Shown piece after piece: positions 8,248-15,195 of a DNA stretch of 64,000 nucleotides. The stretch's first letter is position 1. Every line of letters starts with the position of its first letter. The stretch is taken from NCBI RefSeq assembly GCF_002946835.1, contig NZ_CP026652.1, positions 6,696,001 through 6,760,000 of the forward strand. The letters are read 5' to 3'. The notes below the pieces were generated by a model that ran no database searches, was not told the DNA's origin, and saw only the letters and a list, made by a program, of their open reading frames with translations. This stretch comes from Streptomyces dengpaensis (GTDB lineage Bacteria > Actinomycetota > Actinomycetes > Streptomycetales > Streptomycetaceae). The translations under genes were made by a program, and so were the position numbers.

Positions 8248-8495
8248 ATCTCGTGTGCCGCCAGGGGAGTTGTCAAGGTTTCGACGGTGTACGGCTCCTG
8301 TCAGGGACATGAACCGGGCGGCATGGGTGGAAATCCGTCTAGGCTGAGCCGTCGGCGCGGATTTCCGGGGCGGCTTCCGGATTCTCATGTCCAGGGGTGG
8401 TTCTCGGAGTCGGCGTCGGCGTTGCTTGCCCCTGCTTGCCGCGTCTTTCTACGCTTGTCCTGCTTGCCCCGGTTGTTCGGAGGAGAACCCAGCCG

Positions 8496-9923
8496 ATGTC
8501 AGACAGCTCCCCCCTGCCGCCGGTGCGGCTGCACTCCGAAGCGGAGCTGGCGCGGGACGCGCTCGCCGCACCGTTGCTCTCCCGCGCCGCGCGACTGGCC
8601 CGTTGGGCGGGCCCGGACACGCGGGTCGGTGCGGGGGGCGAACTCGTCGAAGAACAGCTTCCCGAAGCCGCCGCCATACTCGGGCTCTCCGGGGACGACG
8701 CGCCCGCCTACGCCCATGAGGCCTGGCGGGTCGCCGTCGACACCGGGCTCGTCGAGATCGTCGACGAAGACGAGGGCACGGTCGGCGCGGGCGAGGAACT
8801 CGCCCTCCTCACCTCCGGCGGGCCGCAGGACGTGCTGGACCTGTGGCTCGGTGCCCTCGACACGGTGCTGGCCGACGCGACCGTGCCCGGCCTGGACGAC
8901 CTCGTCGGCACGATGGACGAGGGCGGCGAGATCGACCTCTCCTCCCTGGACTGGGACCCGGATGCGGAGGCCGACTTCCTCGACGGGGTGCTCGGCAATC
9001 TGTATCTGCTGACCGTGAGCGAGGACGGGCCCGGTGCGGGCCCGGTGCCGCTGCCCGCGCTTGCCGCGTCGATGATCGTGCCCGACGGCATGGGGGAGCC
9101 CACCGACGACGTCCTGGAGCAGGTGTCGGACGCGATGATGCGACTCGACGACCAGTTCCGGCTGCTCGAACCCGTCGGGCTCGTCGACTACCAGCCCGTC
9201 GACGAGGCGTTGATGGCGGACGTCGACGAGGAGCCGGCGGCGGCCGTCGACGACACGGATGTCTCGCGGTACGGGATGGTGCGGCTGACTCCGCTCGGGC
9301 AGTACGGGATCCGGGCGCGCCTCGTCGAAGCGGGCATGTCCGCTCCCGCGGTGGGGGAACTCGCGGACAAGGGGGCGGACGTGCTGCTGGACGGCATCTC
9401 CGCGTTCCCTCCCGCCGCGGCCCACGCCGAGACCGAGCAGTGGCTCGCCCGGCGTGAACCGCTGCCCGCCGCACGGGAGTTGCTCGCCGCGGCCCGGGGC
9501 GGCGACGCCGGGGCGCCGCTGCGCCGCCTCCGCTGTCAGCAGGCGCTGTCCCTCGTCGGCATCGAGGCCGAGCCCGCGCTGCGCGAAGTCCTCGACAACC
9601 CGGAACTGGGCGGACTCGCCCGCGTCTGGCTCTCCGAACACGGCGCGCCCGACGTGCCCGCGCCGTCCGAGGCGATGATCTTCTGGCTCACCATCGACAC
9701 GGTGGCGGCGCAGCTCGCGGCCGAGGGCAACTCCGCCGAGCTGCAGGGCCTGGTGGAGGGCCTTGCCCAGCAGCACAGCGGTTTCTTCGCCACGGCCTGG
9801 CGGGTCGACCACCCGGCCACCCCGGACGTCCTTGAGGCCATGGGCCGCCTCCACCCCGACAAGAAGGTCGCCAAGGAGGCGCGTAAGGCCGCGTTCAAGG
9901 CGCGGTCGCAGCACGGGGGGTGA
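8496..9923 (+). CDS. Conserved hypothetical protein, 475 residues
   Basis: An acidic cytoplasmic protein with no signal peptide or membrane segment, starting MSDSSPLPPVRLHSEAEL. The C-terminal third (ARELLAAARGGDAGAPLRRLRCQQALSLVGIEAEPALREVLD, then GGLARVWLSEHG) looks like alpha-helical repeat sequence, and the protein ends with a basic helix (KKVAKEARKAAFKARSQ). The middle holds poorly conserved Asp/Glu-rich segments. AGGAG at 8481-8485 sets the start. I recognise the type as a Streptomyces conserved protein but know no function. It stands alone between a divergent nuclease gene and phoX. Confidence 0.75.
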   Translation: MSDSSPLPPVRLHSEAELARDALAAPLLSRAARLARWAGPDTRVGAGGELVEEQLPEAAAILGLSGDDAPAYAHEAWRVAVDTGLVEIVDEDEGTVGAGEELALLTSGGPQDVLDLWLGALDTVLADATVPGLDDLVGTMDEGGEIDLSSLDWDPDAEADFLDGVLGNLYLLTVSEDGPGAGPVPLPALAASMIVPDGMGEPTDDVLEQVSDAMMRLDDQFRLLEPVGLVDYQPVDEALMADVDEEPAAAVDDTDVSRYGMVRLTPLGQYGIRARLVEAGMSAPAVGELADKGADVLLDGISAFPPAAAHAETEQWLARREPLPAARELLAAARGGDAGAPLRRLRCQQALSLVGIEAEPALREVLDNPELGGLARVWLSEHGAPDVPAPSEAMIFWLTIDTVAAQLAAEGNSAELQGLVEGLAQQHSGFFATAWRVDHPATPDVLEAMGRLHPDKKVAKEARKAAFKARSQHGG

Positions 9924-9956
9924 GCCTGGGTGAAGGTGCGGTGCGCTGACGCAGGG

Positions 9957-10045
9957 TTTTTCGCCCCCTCCGCCCCTACCCGTCCCGCACCTGGGGCTCC
10001 GCCCCAGACCCCGCTCCTCAAACGCCGGAGGGGCTCGTTCTTGGC
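9957..10045 (-). repeat. Dispersed GC-rich repeat, copy 1
   Basis: Contains GGGGCTCCGCCCC (hairpin) and CTCCTCAAACGCCGGAGG, the minus orientation of the shared CCGGCGTTTGAGGA core, preceded by TTTTCGCCCCCTCCGCCCC. Five other copies occur in this window at 15104, 21629, 28631 (partial), 36622 and 56490. It lies just behind the 475-residue hypothetical gene. Confidence 0.85.
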
Positions 10046-10112
10046 CTGCCCCCGTTGCGGCGGCGGGCTTCGTCGGGCGGATTCACGCAAGCGGGACTTC
10101 TGACGTCGATCC

Positions 10113-10137
10113 GTGTTCAACTGCGGTTCAGGCGCGG
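10113..10137 (+). promoter_or_regulatory. Putative PHO box for phoX
   Basis: Two GTTCA units at 10115-10119 and 10126-10130 are spaced exactly 11 nt (GTTCAACTGCG, GTTCAGGCGCG), the repeat geometry of PhoP boxes in Streptomyces. A weaker ATTCACG lies 34 nt upstream at 10081. The position, about 85-100 bp before the phoX start, fits activation by PhoP under phosphate limitation. The match to the longer consensus is partial. Confidence 0.55.
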
Positions 10138-10214
10138 GCGGGACGGTGTGGCCGCAACCGAGGTCCGCCACTTGCCCCCACGACAGTCCCACCCCACCCG
10201 ACACAGGAGACACC

Positions 10215-11681
10215 ATGTCGCTCACCCGCAGGGACTTCGCCAGACGATCCGCGATCACCGGTGCAGGAGTCGCCCTGGCCGGCAGCGTAGGCGCGCTCGC
10301 CACCGCTCCGAACGCCCTCGCGTCCACCGAGACCGAGACCGACACGGAGATCGAGAGCGCGGGCGAGGAGTCGGCGGACCGGCACGGCGGCGTCGGCTAC
10401 GGGCCGCTGGTCCCCGACCCGAAGGGCCTGCTCTCGCTGCCCGCCGGGTTCTCCTGCCGCGTCATCACCTACAGCGGCAAGACCAAGCTGGAGTCGGGCG
10501 AGTTCACGCCCTCCAACCACGACGGCACGTCCACCTTCCGCGGTCCGCGCGGCGCCATCCTCCTGGTCAACAACCACGAGCTGAGCGGCCCCCGCTCCAA
10601 GTGGCCCCACCCGGTGCCGCTCACCGAGGGCCTGGTCTACGACCCGGCCGCGTCCGGCGGCTGCACGGTCGTCGAGGTCCGCGGCGACAAGGTCGCCGAG
10701 TGGGTCGGCATCGCGGGCACCGCCACCAACTGCGCCGGCGGCGACACCCCGTGGGGCACCTGGCTCACCTGCGAGGAGACCGAGGACAAGGCCGGCCAGA
10801 ACGGCATGACCAAGGACCACGGCTACGTCTTCGAGGTCGACCCCCAGGACCGCCGCCGCAACAAGAACCCCAAGCCCATCAAGGCTTTGGGCCGCTACGC
10901 CCACGAGGCCGTCGTCGTCGACCCCAAGCGCGGCCGCCTCTACCTCACCGAGGACGCCTCGGGCCCCAACGGCCTCCTGTACCGCTGGACGCCCCCGCAG
11001 GGCTTCGAGCACGGCCACGGCCAGCTCGCCACCCTCGCCGACGACGCGGGCGCGCTCCAGGCCTTCAAGTGCTTCGACTCCGGCGGCAAGTTCGTCGACG
11101 ACCTCTCCCGCGCCACCAAGATCGGCACGGTGTACGGCGTCGACTGGGTGGACGTCCCCGACCGCGAAGCCAAGACCACGCCCGTGCGCAAGCAGTTCAC
11201 CGACGGTCAGGTCACCCGCGCCCGCAAGCTCGAAGGCATGTGGTGGGGCGACGGCGGCGTGTACATCGTCTCCTCGTACGCCCGCACCGAGAGCCCCGGC
11301 CAGGCGCACGACGGTGCCGTCTGGTTCTACGACCCCAAGCGCCGCACCCTGACGCTGAAGGTCCTCATCGGCGTCAACCCGGACCCGTCCAAGGAAGGCA
11401 ACTTCGACGGCCCGGACAACATCACCGTCTCCCCGTACGGCGGCCTCGTCATCGCCGAGGACGGCGAGGGCCTCCAGCACCTGTTCGGCGCCACCGACAG
11501 CGGCCGTACGTACCCCATCGCCCGCAACGAACTGAACATCGGCACCGCGGAGGAGCCGGAGTACAGCGAATTCACCGGCGTCACCTTCTCCCCCGACGGC
11601 CGGACCCTCTTCGCCAACATCCAGGACCCGGGCATCATGCTCGCGATCACCGGGCCCTGGAAGCGCCAGAAGCGCGGCTGA
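10215..11681 (+). CDS. phoX: Tat-exported PhoX-family alkaline phosphatase
   Basis: A 488-residue protein with a twin-arginine signal (TRRDFARRSAITGAG, residues 4-18, AxA-like cleavage after about 37). The mature part is a PhoX/DUF839 beta-propeller, shown by LLSLPAGFSCRVITYSG, LLVNNHELSG, GIAGTATNCAGGDTPWGTWLTCEET, the YAHEAVVVDP segment, GPDNITVSPYGGLVIAEDG and FTGVTFSPDGRTLFANIQDPG. PhoX enzymes are calcium/iron phosphatases of broad specificity working outside the cell. The ATG at 10215 has AGGAG 6 nt upstream. A PhoP-type box precedes the gene. The neighbouring secreted EEP nuclease could feed it phosphoesters. Distinction from other DUF839 proteins is by overall similarity only. Confidence 0.87.
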   Translation: MSLTRRDFARRSAITGAGVALAGSVGALATAPNALASTETETDTEIESAGEESADRHGGVGYGPLVPDPKGLLSLPAGFSCRVITYSGKTKLESGEFTPSNHDGTSTFRGPRGAILLVNNHELSGPRSKWPHPVPLTEGLVYDPAASGGCTVVEVRGDKVAEWVGIAGTATNCAGGDTPWGTWLTCEETEDKAGQNGMTKDHGYVFEVDPQDRRRNKNPKPIKALGRYAHEAVVVDPKRGRLYLTEDASGPNGLLYRWTPPQGFEHGHGQLATLADDAGALQAFKCFDSGGKFVDDLSRATKIGTVYGVDWVDVPDREAKTTPVRKQFTDGQVTRARKLEGMWWGDGGVYIVSSYARTESPGQAHDGAVWFYDPKRRTLTLKVLIGVNPDPSKEGNFDGPDNITVSPYGGLVIAEDGEGLQHLFGATDSGRTYPIARNELNIGTAEEPEYSEFTGVTFSPDGRTLFANIQDPGIMLAITGPWKRQKRG

Positions 11682-11727
11682 TTAATTCAATGGCTCGACC
11701 CGCGGCACGCCTCCTAAAGTGATGCAC

Positions 11728-11864
11728 GTCCAGGTGCGAAGGCAGGACCTACTTCCACTGATAATGGGGCGGCCGCGGGTTCGAGTCCCGCCACCGGTAC
11801 AACGCGCCGGTGTAGCTCAGGGGTTAGAGCACCTACGTCGGTTCCGCCGACCTGAACTCTGGAC
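11728..11864 (+). ncRNA. Y RNA 1 with circularly permuted tRNA-like domain
   Basis: Outer helix: 11728-11734 (GTCCAGG) pairs with 11858-11864 (TCTGGAC). Then comes the conserved TGCGAAGGC on the 5' side and GCCGACCTGAACTC on the 3' side, joined by an upper helix (11741-11749 with 11840-11848, one bulge per strand). Inside is a tRNA in permuted order: anticodon-stem-like strand 11765-11768, 6-nt variable loop, T arm 11775-11791 (GCGGG, TTCGAGT, CCCGC), 3' acceptor strand 11792-11798, closing loop ACAACGC, 5' acceptor strand 11806-11812, TA, D arm 11815-11830 (GCTC, AGGGGTTA, GAGC), then strand 11832-11835 closing the anticodon-like stem. The acceptor helix is 7 bp with one G-U. The outer helix resembles the Ro60-binding helix of Y RNAs (compare GGTCCGAAGG in human Y1). 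The gene precedes Ro60. The exact ends are uncertain. Confidence 0.87.
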
Positions 11865-11880
11865 ACCACAACTTCATGCA

Positions 11881-11952
11881 CCTCCCGGTGCGCAGGCTGC
11901 GGCTACTTCTCTTTCAAAGAATCCACGCCGCCGCCGATTTGATCTCGGGAGG
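11881..11952 (+). ncRNA. Y RNA 2, minimal form without tRNA-like domain
   Basis: About 72 nt. The outer helix CCTCCCGG (11881-11888) pairs with TCGGGAGG (11945-11952); the first seven pairs are Watson-Crick. The conserved TGCGCAGGC follows at 11889-11897, and the 3' side has GCCGATTTGATCTC. The upper helix pairs 11895-11903 with 11927-11935 (nine positions, one T-C mismatch). The apical part is a short hairpin (TTCT with AGAA) instead of the tRNA-like fold. The helix sequences differ from the two neighbouring RNAs but the pairing is kept, so this is a third, shorter member of the same family rather than spacer. Confidence 0.72.
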
Positions 11953-11966
11953 CGCAGCTCATGGTG

Positions 11967-12103
11967 GGTGCCCGGTGCGCAGGCAACGGTTGCTTCTGGG
12001 ACAGTGGGTCGCGGGTTCGAATCCCGTCTGCGCCTTCGGGGCGTTGTAGCTCAGCGGTGAGAGCAGCTGTTTGTTCCGTCGCCGACTCCTGAACTCGGGC
12101 ACC
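11967..12103 (+). ncRNA. Y RNA 3 with circularly permuted tRNA-like domain
   Basis: Outer helix GGTGCCCGG (11967-11975) with TCGGGCACC (12095-12103); conserved TGCGCAGGC at 11976-11984 and GCCGACTCCTGAACTC on the 3' strand; upper helix 11982-11989 with 12076-12083. The tRNA-like part in order: strand ACAG (12001-12004), 6-nt variable loop, T arm 12011-12027 (GCGGG, TTCGAAT, CCCGT), 3' acceptor 12028-12034, loop TTCGG, 5' acceptor 12040-12046, TA, D arm 12049-12064 (GCTC, AGCGGTGA, GAGC), and CTGT (12067-12070) pairing back to ACAG. The acceptor helix has a T-T mismatch at its second pair from the T-arm side. The D loop has GG and the T loop TTCGAAT, so the elbow contact of tRNA should form. 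Compensatory changes against Y RNA 1 run through the outer helix. Confidence 0.87.
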
Positions 12104-12156
12104 CTCCATTTGCCGCGCCTCCCTCCGAAACACCAATGAATTCGGGGGAATTCACC

Positions 12157-13737
12157 ATGGCGCGATTCAACACCAAGACGGCCAAGGCCCAGCCCACTTC
12201 GCGGATCACCTCGACCGGCCGTGTCCTACGTACGTACGAGGGCGGCCGAGGTCAGGAGCGCGACGCACGCTCTGAGCTTTTTCTTCTGTCGGTCGCCAAC
12301 TTTGTCTCGCAGCAGACCTTCTACGAGTCCGGCGCGGCACGCGACGACCGGTTCGCCACGCTGGTGCGCGAGCTCGCCGTCGCCGACCCGTCCTGGACGG
12401 CCGGCCTGCTCGGCTGGCTGCGCGGCGAGGGCAACCTCCGTACGGCCTCGATCGTGGGCGCCGCCGAGTACGTGAAGGCGCGCCTTGACGCGGGCGCCAC
12501 CGACGGGCCAACCAACCGCCAGGTCATCGACTCCGTACTGCGCCGCCCGGACGAGCCCGGTGAGCTGCTCGCCTACTGGACCTCCCAGTACGGCCGCAAC
12601 GTGCCCAAGCCCGTCAAGCGCGGCATCGCCGACGCCGTACGCCGTCTGTACCACGCGAAGTCGCTGCTGAAGTACGACACCGCGTCCAAGGGTTACCGCT
12701 TCGGCGACATCCTCAACCTGGTGCACGCGGCGCCGGATCCCGGCAAGCCGTGGCAGGGCGACCTGTTCCAGTACGCGCTGGACCGGCGCCACAACCCGGA
12801 CACGGCCGTCGTCCCCAAGTCGCTGCCCGTGCTCGTCGCCCACCGTGACCTGATGGTGCTGCGGCCCGCCAAGCGGCGCAGGGTCGTGACCGGAGCGCAC
12901 GGCGCGCAGCGCCTGGCGGACGCGGGCATGACCTGGGAGGCGCTGGCCGGCTGGCTGCAGGGACCGATGGACAAGGCGGCCTGGGAGGCCGCGATTCCGT
13001 CCATGGGCGCGATGGCACTCGTTCGCAACCTGCGGAATTTCGACGAGGCGGGTGTCAGCGACGAGGTGGCGGCGCAGGTCGCCGCCAAGATCAGTGACCC
13101 GGCCGAGGTCGCGCGGTCGCGGCAATTCCCGTTCCGCTACCTCGCTGCGTACCAGCACGCGCCCTCGCTGCGCTGGTCGTATCCGCTGGAGCAGGCGCTC
13201 GGCCACTCGCTGGCCAACGTGCCCGCGCTGCCCGGGCGGACGCTGGTGCTCGTCGACCGGTCCGGTTCGATGTTCTACTCGCGGCTGTCCGACCGCTCCG
13301 AGCTCAACCGGGCGGACGCGGCGGCGATCTTCGGCACGGCGCTCGCGCTGCGGGCGGCGGACGCGGATCTCGTCGAGTTCGGCACGGGCAGCAACCGCGT
13401 GAAGTTCCGTAAGGGCGAGTCGGTGCTCAAGGTCCTGGAGCGCTTCGGCGACCTCGGCGGCACCAACACGAGCGAGGCGGTGCGCCGGCACTACAAGAAG
13501 CACGACAGGGTGCTGATCGTCACCGACGAGCAGGCCGCGTACAGCCACGCCGGCGATCCGACCGAGCAGGTCCCGGCGCACGTACCGGTCTACACGTGGA
13601 ACCTGGCCGGCTACCGCGCGGGCCACGGCCCGTCGGGGCAGGGCAACAGGCACACGTTCGGAGGGCTCTCGGACGCGGCTTTCCGGATGGTTCCGCTGCT
13701 GGAGTCGGCGCGGGACGCCGACTGGCCCTGGAACTGA
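12157..13737 (+). CDS. rsr: Ro60 / TROVE-domain RNA-binding protein
   Basis: A 526-residue orthologue of the Ro60 autoantigen (Rsr in Deinococcus). The N-terminal two thirds is the TROVE HEAT-like ring (ELFLLSVANFVSQQTFYESG, DPSWTAGLLGWLRGEGNLRTAS, RYLAAYQHAPSLRWS). The C-terminal third is a von Willebrand A domain with the MIDAS motif DRSGSM (Asp367, Ser369, Ser371), a GGTNTSEA threonine and a VTDEQ segment. Ro60 binds the ends of misfolded RNAs in its ring and Y RNAs on its outer face. GGGGGAA at 12144-12150 favours the ATG at 12157 over the in-frame one at 12136. Three Y RNA genes lie directly upstream on the same strand. No rtcB ligase or PNPase gene is in the window. Confidence 0.93.
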   Translation: MARFNTKTAKAQPTSRITSTGRVLRTYEGGRGQERDARSELFLLSVANFVSQQTFYESGAARDDRFATLVRELAVADPSWTAGLLGWLRGEGNLRTASIVGAAEYVKARLDAGATDGPTNRQVIDSVLRRPDEPGELLAYWTSQYGRNVPKPVKRGIADAVRRLYHAKSLLKYDTASKGYRFGDILNLVHAAPDPGKPWQGDLFQYALDRRHNPDTAVVPKSLPVLVAHRDLMVLRPAKRRRVVTGAHGAQRLADAGMTWEALAGWLQGPMDKAAWEAAIPSMGAMALVRNLRNFDEAGVSDEVAAQVAAKISDPAEVARSRQFPFRYLAAYQHAPSLRWSYPLEQALGHSLANVPALPGRTLVLVDRSGSMFYSRLSDRSELNRADAAAIFGTALALRAADADLVEFGTGSNRVKFRKGESVLKVLERFGDLGGTNTSEAVRRHYKKHDRVLIVTDEQAAYSHAGDPTEQVPAHVPVYTWNLAGYRAGHGPSGQGNRHTFGGLSDAAFRMVPLLESARDADWPWN

Positions 13738-13747
13738 GCGCTCGATC

Positions 13748-13773
13748 GCGGCCCGCACGGAAGTGCGGGCCGC
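13748..13773. terminator. Bidirectional hairpin terminator
   Basis: An 11-bp stem (GCGGCCCGCAC, GTGCGGGCCGC) with a GGAA tetraloop lies between the convergent Ro60 and TerD genes. It ends transcription from both sides. Confidence 0.85.
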
Positions 13774-13787
13774 TCTCGGCTGGAGGG

Positions 13788-15026
13788 CTAGAGCGCCTGG
13801 GCCGCGGGCTTCACCATCCCGCGTACCGTGCGGGACTTGACGAAGTCGCCCATGGCCGTCATCTCCCACTCGCCGGAGAACTGCTTGATCAGCTTCGCCA
13901 TCATGACGCCGGTCTGGGATTCGGCGTTGGTGAGGTCGAAGCGGACCAGTTCCTCGCCGGTCGCCGCGTCGAGGAGGCGGCAGTAGGCCTTGGCCACCTC
14001 GGTGAACTTCTGGCCGGAGAAGGAGTTGACCGTGAAGACCAGGCCGGTGACGTCCTGGGGGAGGCGGCCGAGGTCGACCGTGATGACCTCGTCGTCGCCT
14101 CCGCCCTCGCCCGTGAGGTTGTCGCCGGAGTGCTTGATCGCGCCGTTCACGATGGAGAGCTTGCCGAAGTAGCAGCTGTCGATGTGGTTGCGCTGCGGGC
14201 CGTACGCGATGACCGAGGCGTCCAGGTCGATGTCCTTGCCGCGGTACGCGGGCTCCCAGCCGAGGCCCATCTTGACCTGGGAGAGCAGCGGGCGCCCGCC
14301 CTTGACCAGGGACACGGTCTGGTTCTTCTGGAGGCTCACCCGGCCCTTGTCGAGGTTGATCTTTCCGGTGCCGGGCGCCGGGGGCGCGGGGGGAGCCGCC
14401 GGGGCGGGCGGGGCCGGGGGCGTGGCGAGGGGCGGGGCCGGCGGGGTGACCGGCGGCTGCATCGGCGGGGCGGCCGGCGGGGCGACGGGGGCCGCGGCCG
14501 GTGCGGGGGCCGGCGTGGGCGTCGGCTCCTCGACCGTCACGCCGAAGTCGGTGGCGATGCCCGCCAGGCCGTTCGCGTAGCCCTGGCCGACGGCTCGGGC
14601 CTTCCACGCGCCGTTGCGGAGGTAGATCTCGACGACCACCAGGGCCGTTTCCGTGCCGAGCTGGGGCGGGGTGAAGGTGGCCAGTACCGCGTTGTCGGCC
14701 GCGTTGCGGATCGTGGCCGTGGGTTCGACGCCCTGGAAGGTCTGGCCCGCCGCGTCCGGGCTCGCCGTGACGACGATCTTCTCGATGCCCGGGGGGACCG
14801 CGGTCGTGTCGACCGTGATCGCGTCCGGGGCCGTGCCGCCGCCCGAGCGGTACGTCACGCCGGGGCCGGTCGGTTGGTTGTAGAAGATGAAGTCGTCGTC
14901 GGAGCGCACCTTGCCGTCGGCGGTGAGCAGCAGGCCCGATACGTCGAGCCGCACCGGGGCGCCGACGTCCACCGTCACGCGGGTGACGGGGAGAGGGATG
15001 TTCGAGCCGGGGGTCATAGCTGTCAT
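13788..15026 (-). CDS. Tandem TerD-domain stress protein
   Basis: A 412-residue protein with two domains around a Pro/Ala-rich linker (about 168-230, repeats of PAPP and APPA). The N-terminal domain (about 1-165) is a divergent TerD-like jelly roll (DLSGLLLTADGKVRSDDDFIFYNQ, VVEIYLRNGAWKARAVGQGY). The C-terminal domain (about 232-412) is closer to canonical TerD: VSLVKGG, KMGLGWEPAYRG, DIDLDASVIAYG, GEGGGDDEVITVDL and RFDLTNA. The Asp/Glu clusters are the calcium-binding sites of the family. TerD proteins act in Ter-dependent stress responses, and comparative work links that network to TROVE proteins. It converges with Ro60, so the pair may be a local stress module. The N-terminal domain lacks some canonical acidic residues. 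Confidence 0.88.
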   Translation of the reverse strand: MTAMTPGSNIPLPVTRVTVDVGAPVRLDVSGLLLTADGKVRSDDDFIFYNQPTGPGVTYRSGGGTAPDAITVDTTAVPPGIEKIVVTASPDAAGQTFQGVEPTATIRNAADNAVLATFTPPQLGTETALVVVEIYLRNGAWKARAVGQGYANGLAGIATDFGVTVEEPTPTPAPAPAAAPVAPPAAPPMQPPVTPPAPPLATPPAPPAPAAPPAPPAPGTGKINLDKGRVSLQKNQTVSLVKGGRPLLSQVKMGLGWEPAYRGKDIDLDASVIAYGPQRNHIDSCYFGKLSIVNGAIKHSGDNLTGEGGGDDEVITVDLGRLPQDVTGLVFTVNSFSGQKFTEVAKAYCRLLDAATGEELVRFDLTNAESQTGVMMAKLIKQFSGEWEMTAMGDFVKSRTVRGMVKPAAQAL

Positions 15027-15103
15027 GGTTGGGGTAACGAGTGAGGGCGCTTTACCGTTCCCTTACTCATGGGTCAGTTGGTGGCGGGGGCCGGGGCGGG
15101 TGG

Positions 15104-15193
15104 GTTTTCGCCCTCTCCGCCCCCTGCCCGTCCCGTACCTGGGGGCTCCGCCCCCTGGCTTGTCCGTCCTCAAACGCCGGACGGGCTGATCTT
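15104..15193 (-). repeat. Dispersed GC-rich repeat, copy 2
   Basis: TTTTCGCCCTCTCCGCCCC, the hairpin GGGGGCTCCGCCCCC and GTCCTCAAACGCCGGACGG in the minus orientation. It lies immediately downstream of the dehydrogenase stop codon and may end that operon's transcript. Confidence 0.85.
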
Positions 15194-15195
15194 TG

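Noticed and set aside
10055..11722. A 555-residue Arg/Pro-rich frame over phoX
   Set aside because: It is the +1 shadow of phoX, with composition typical of a high-GC off-frame reading.
11775..12064. Sequences that look like ordinary tRNA halves (T arms followed by GTGTAGCTCAGGGG- and GTTGTAGCTCAGCGG-type 5' halves)
   Set aside because: No 3' half follows either 5' half, there is no anticodon arm, and the 5' and 3' acceptor strands pair in permuted order. They belong to the Y RNA structures and are not tRNA genes.
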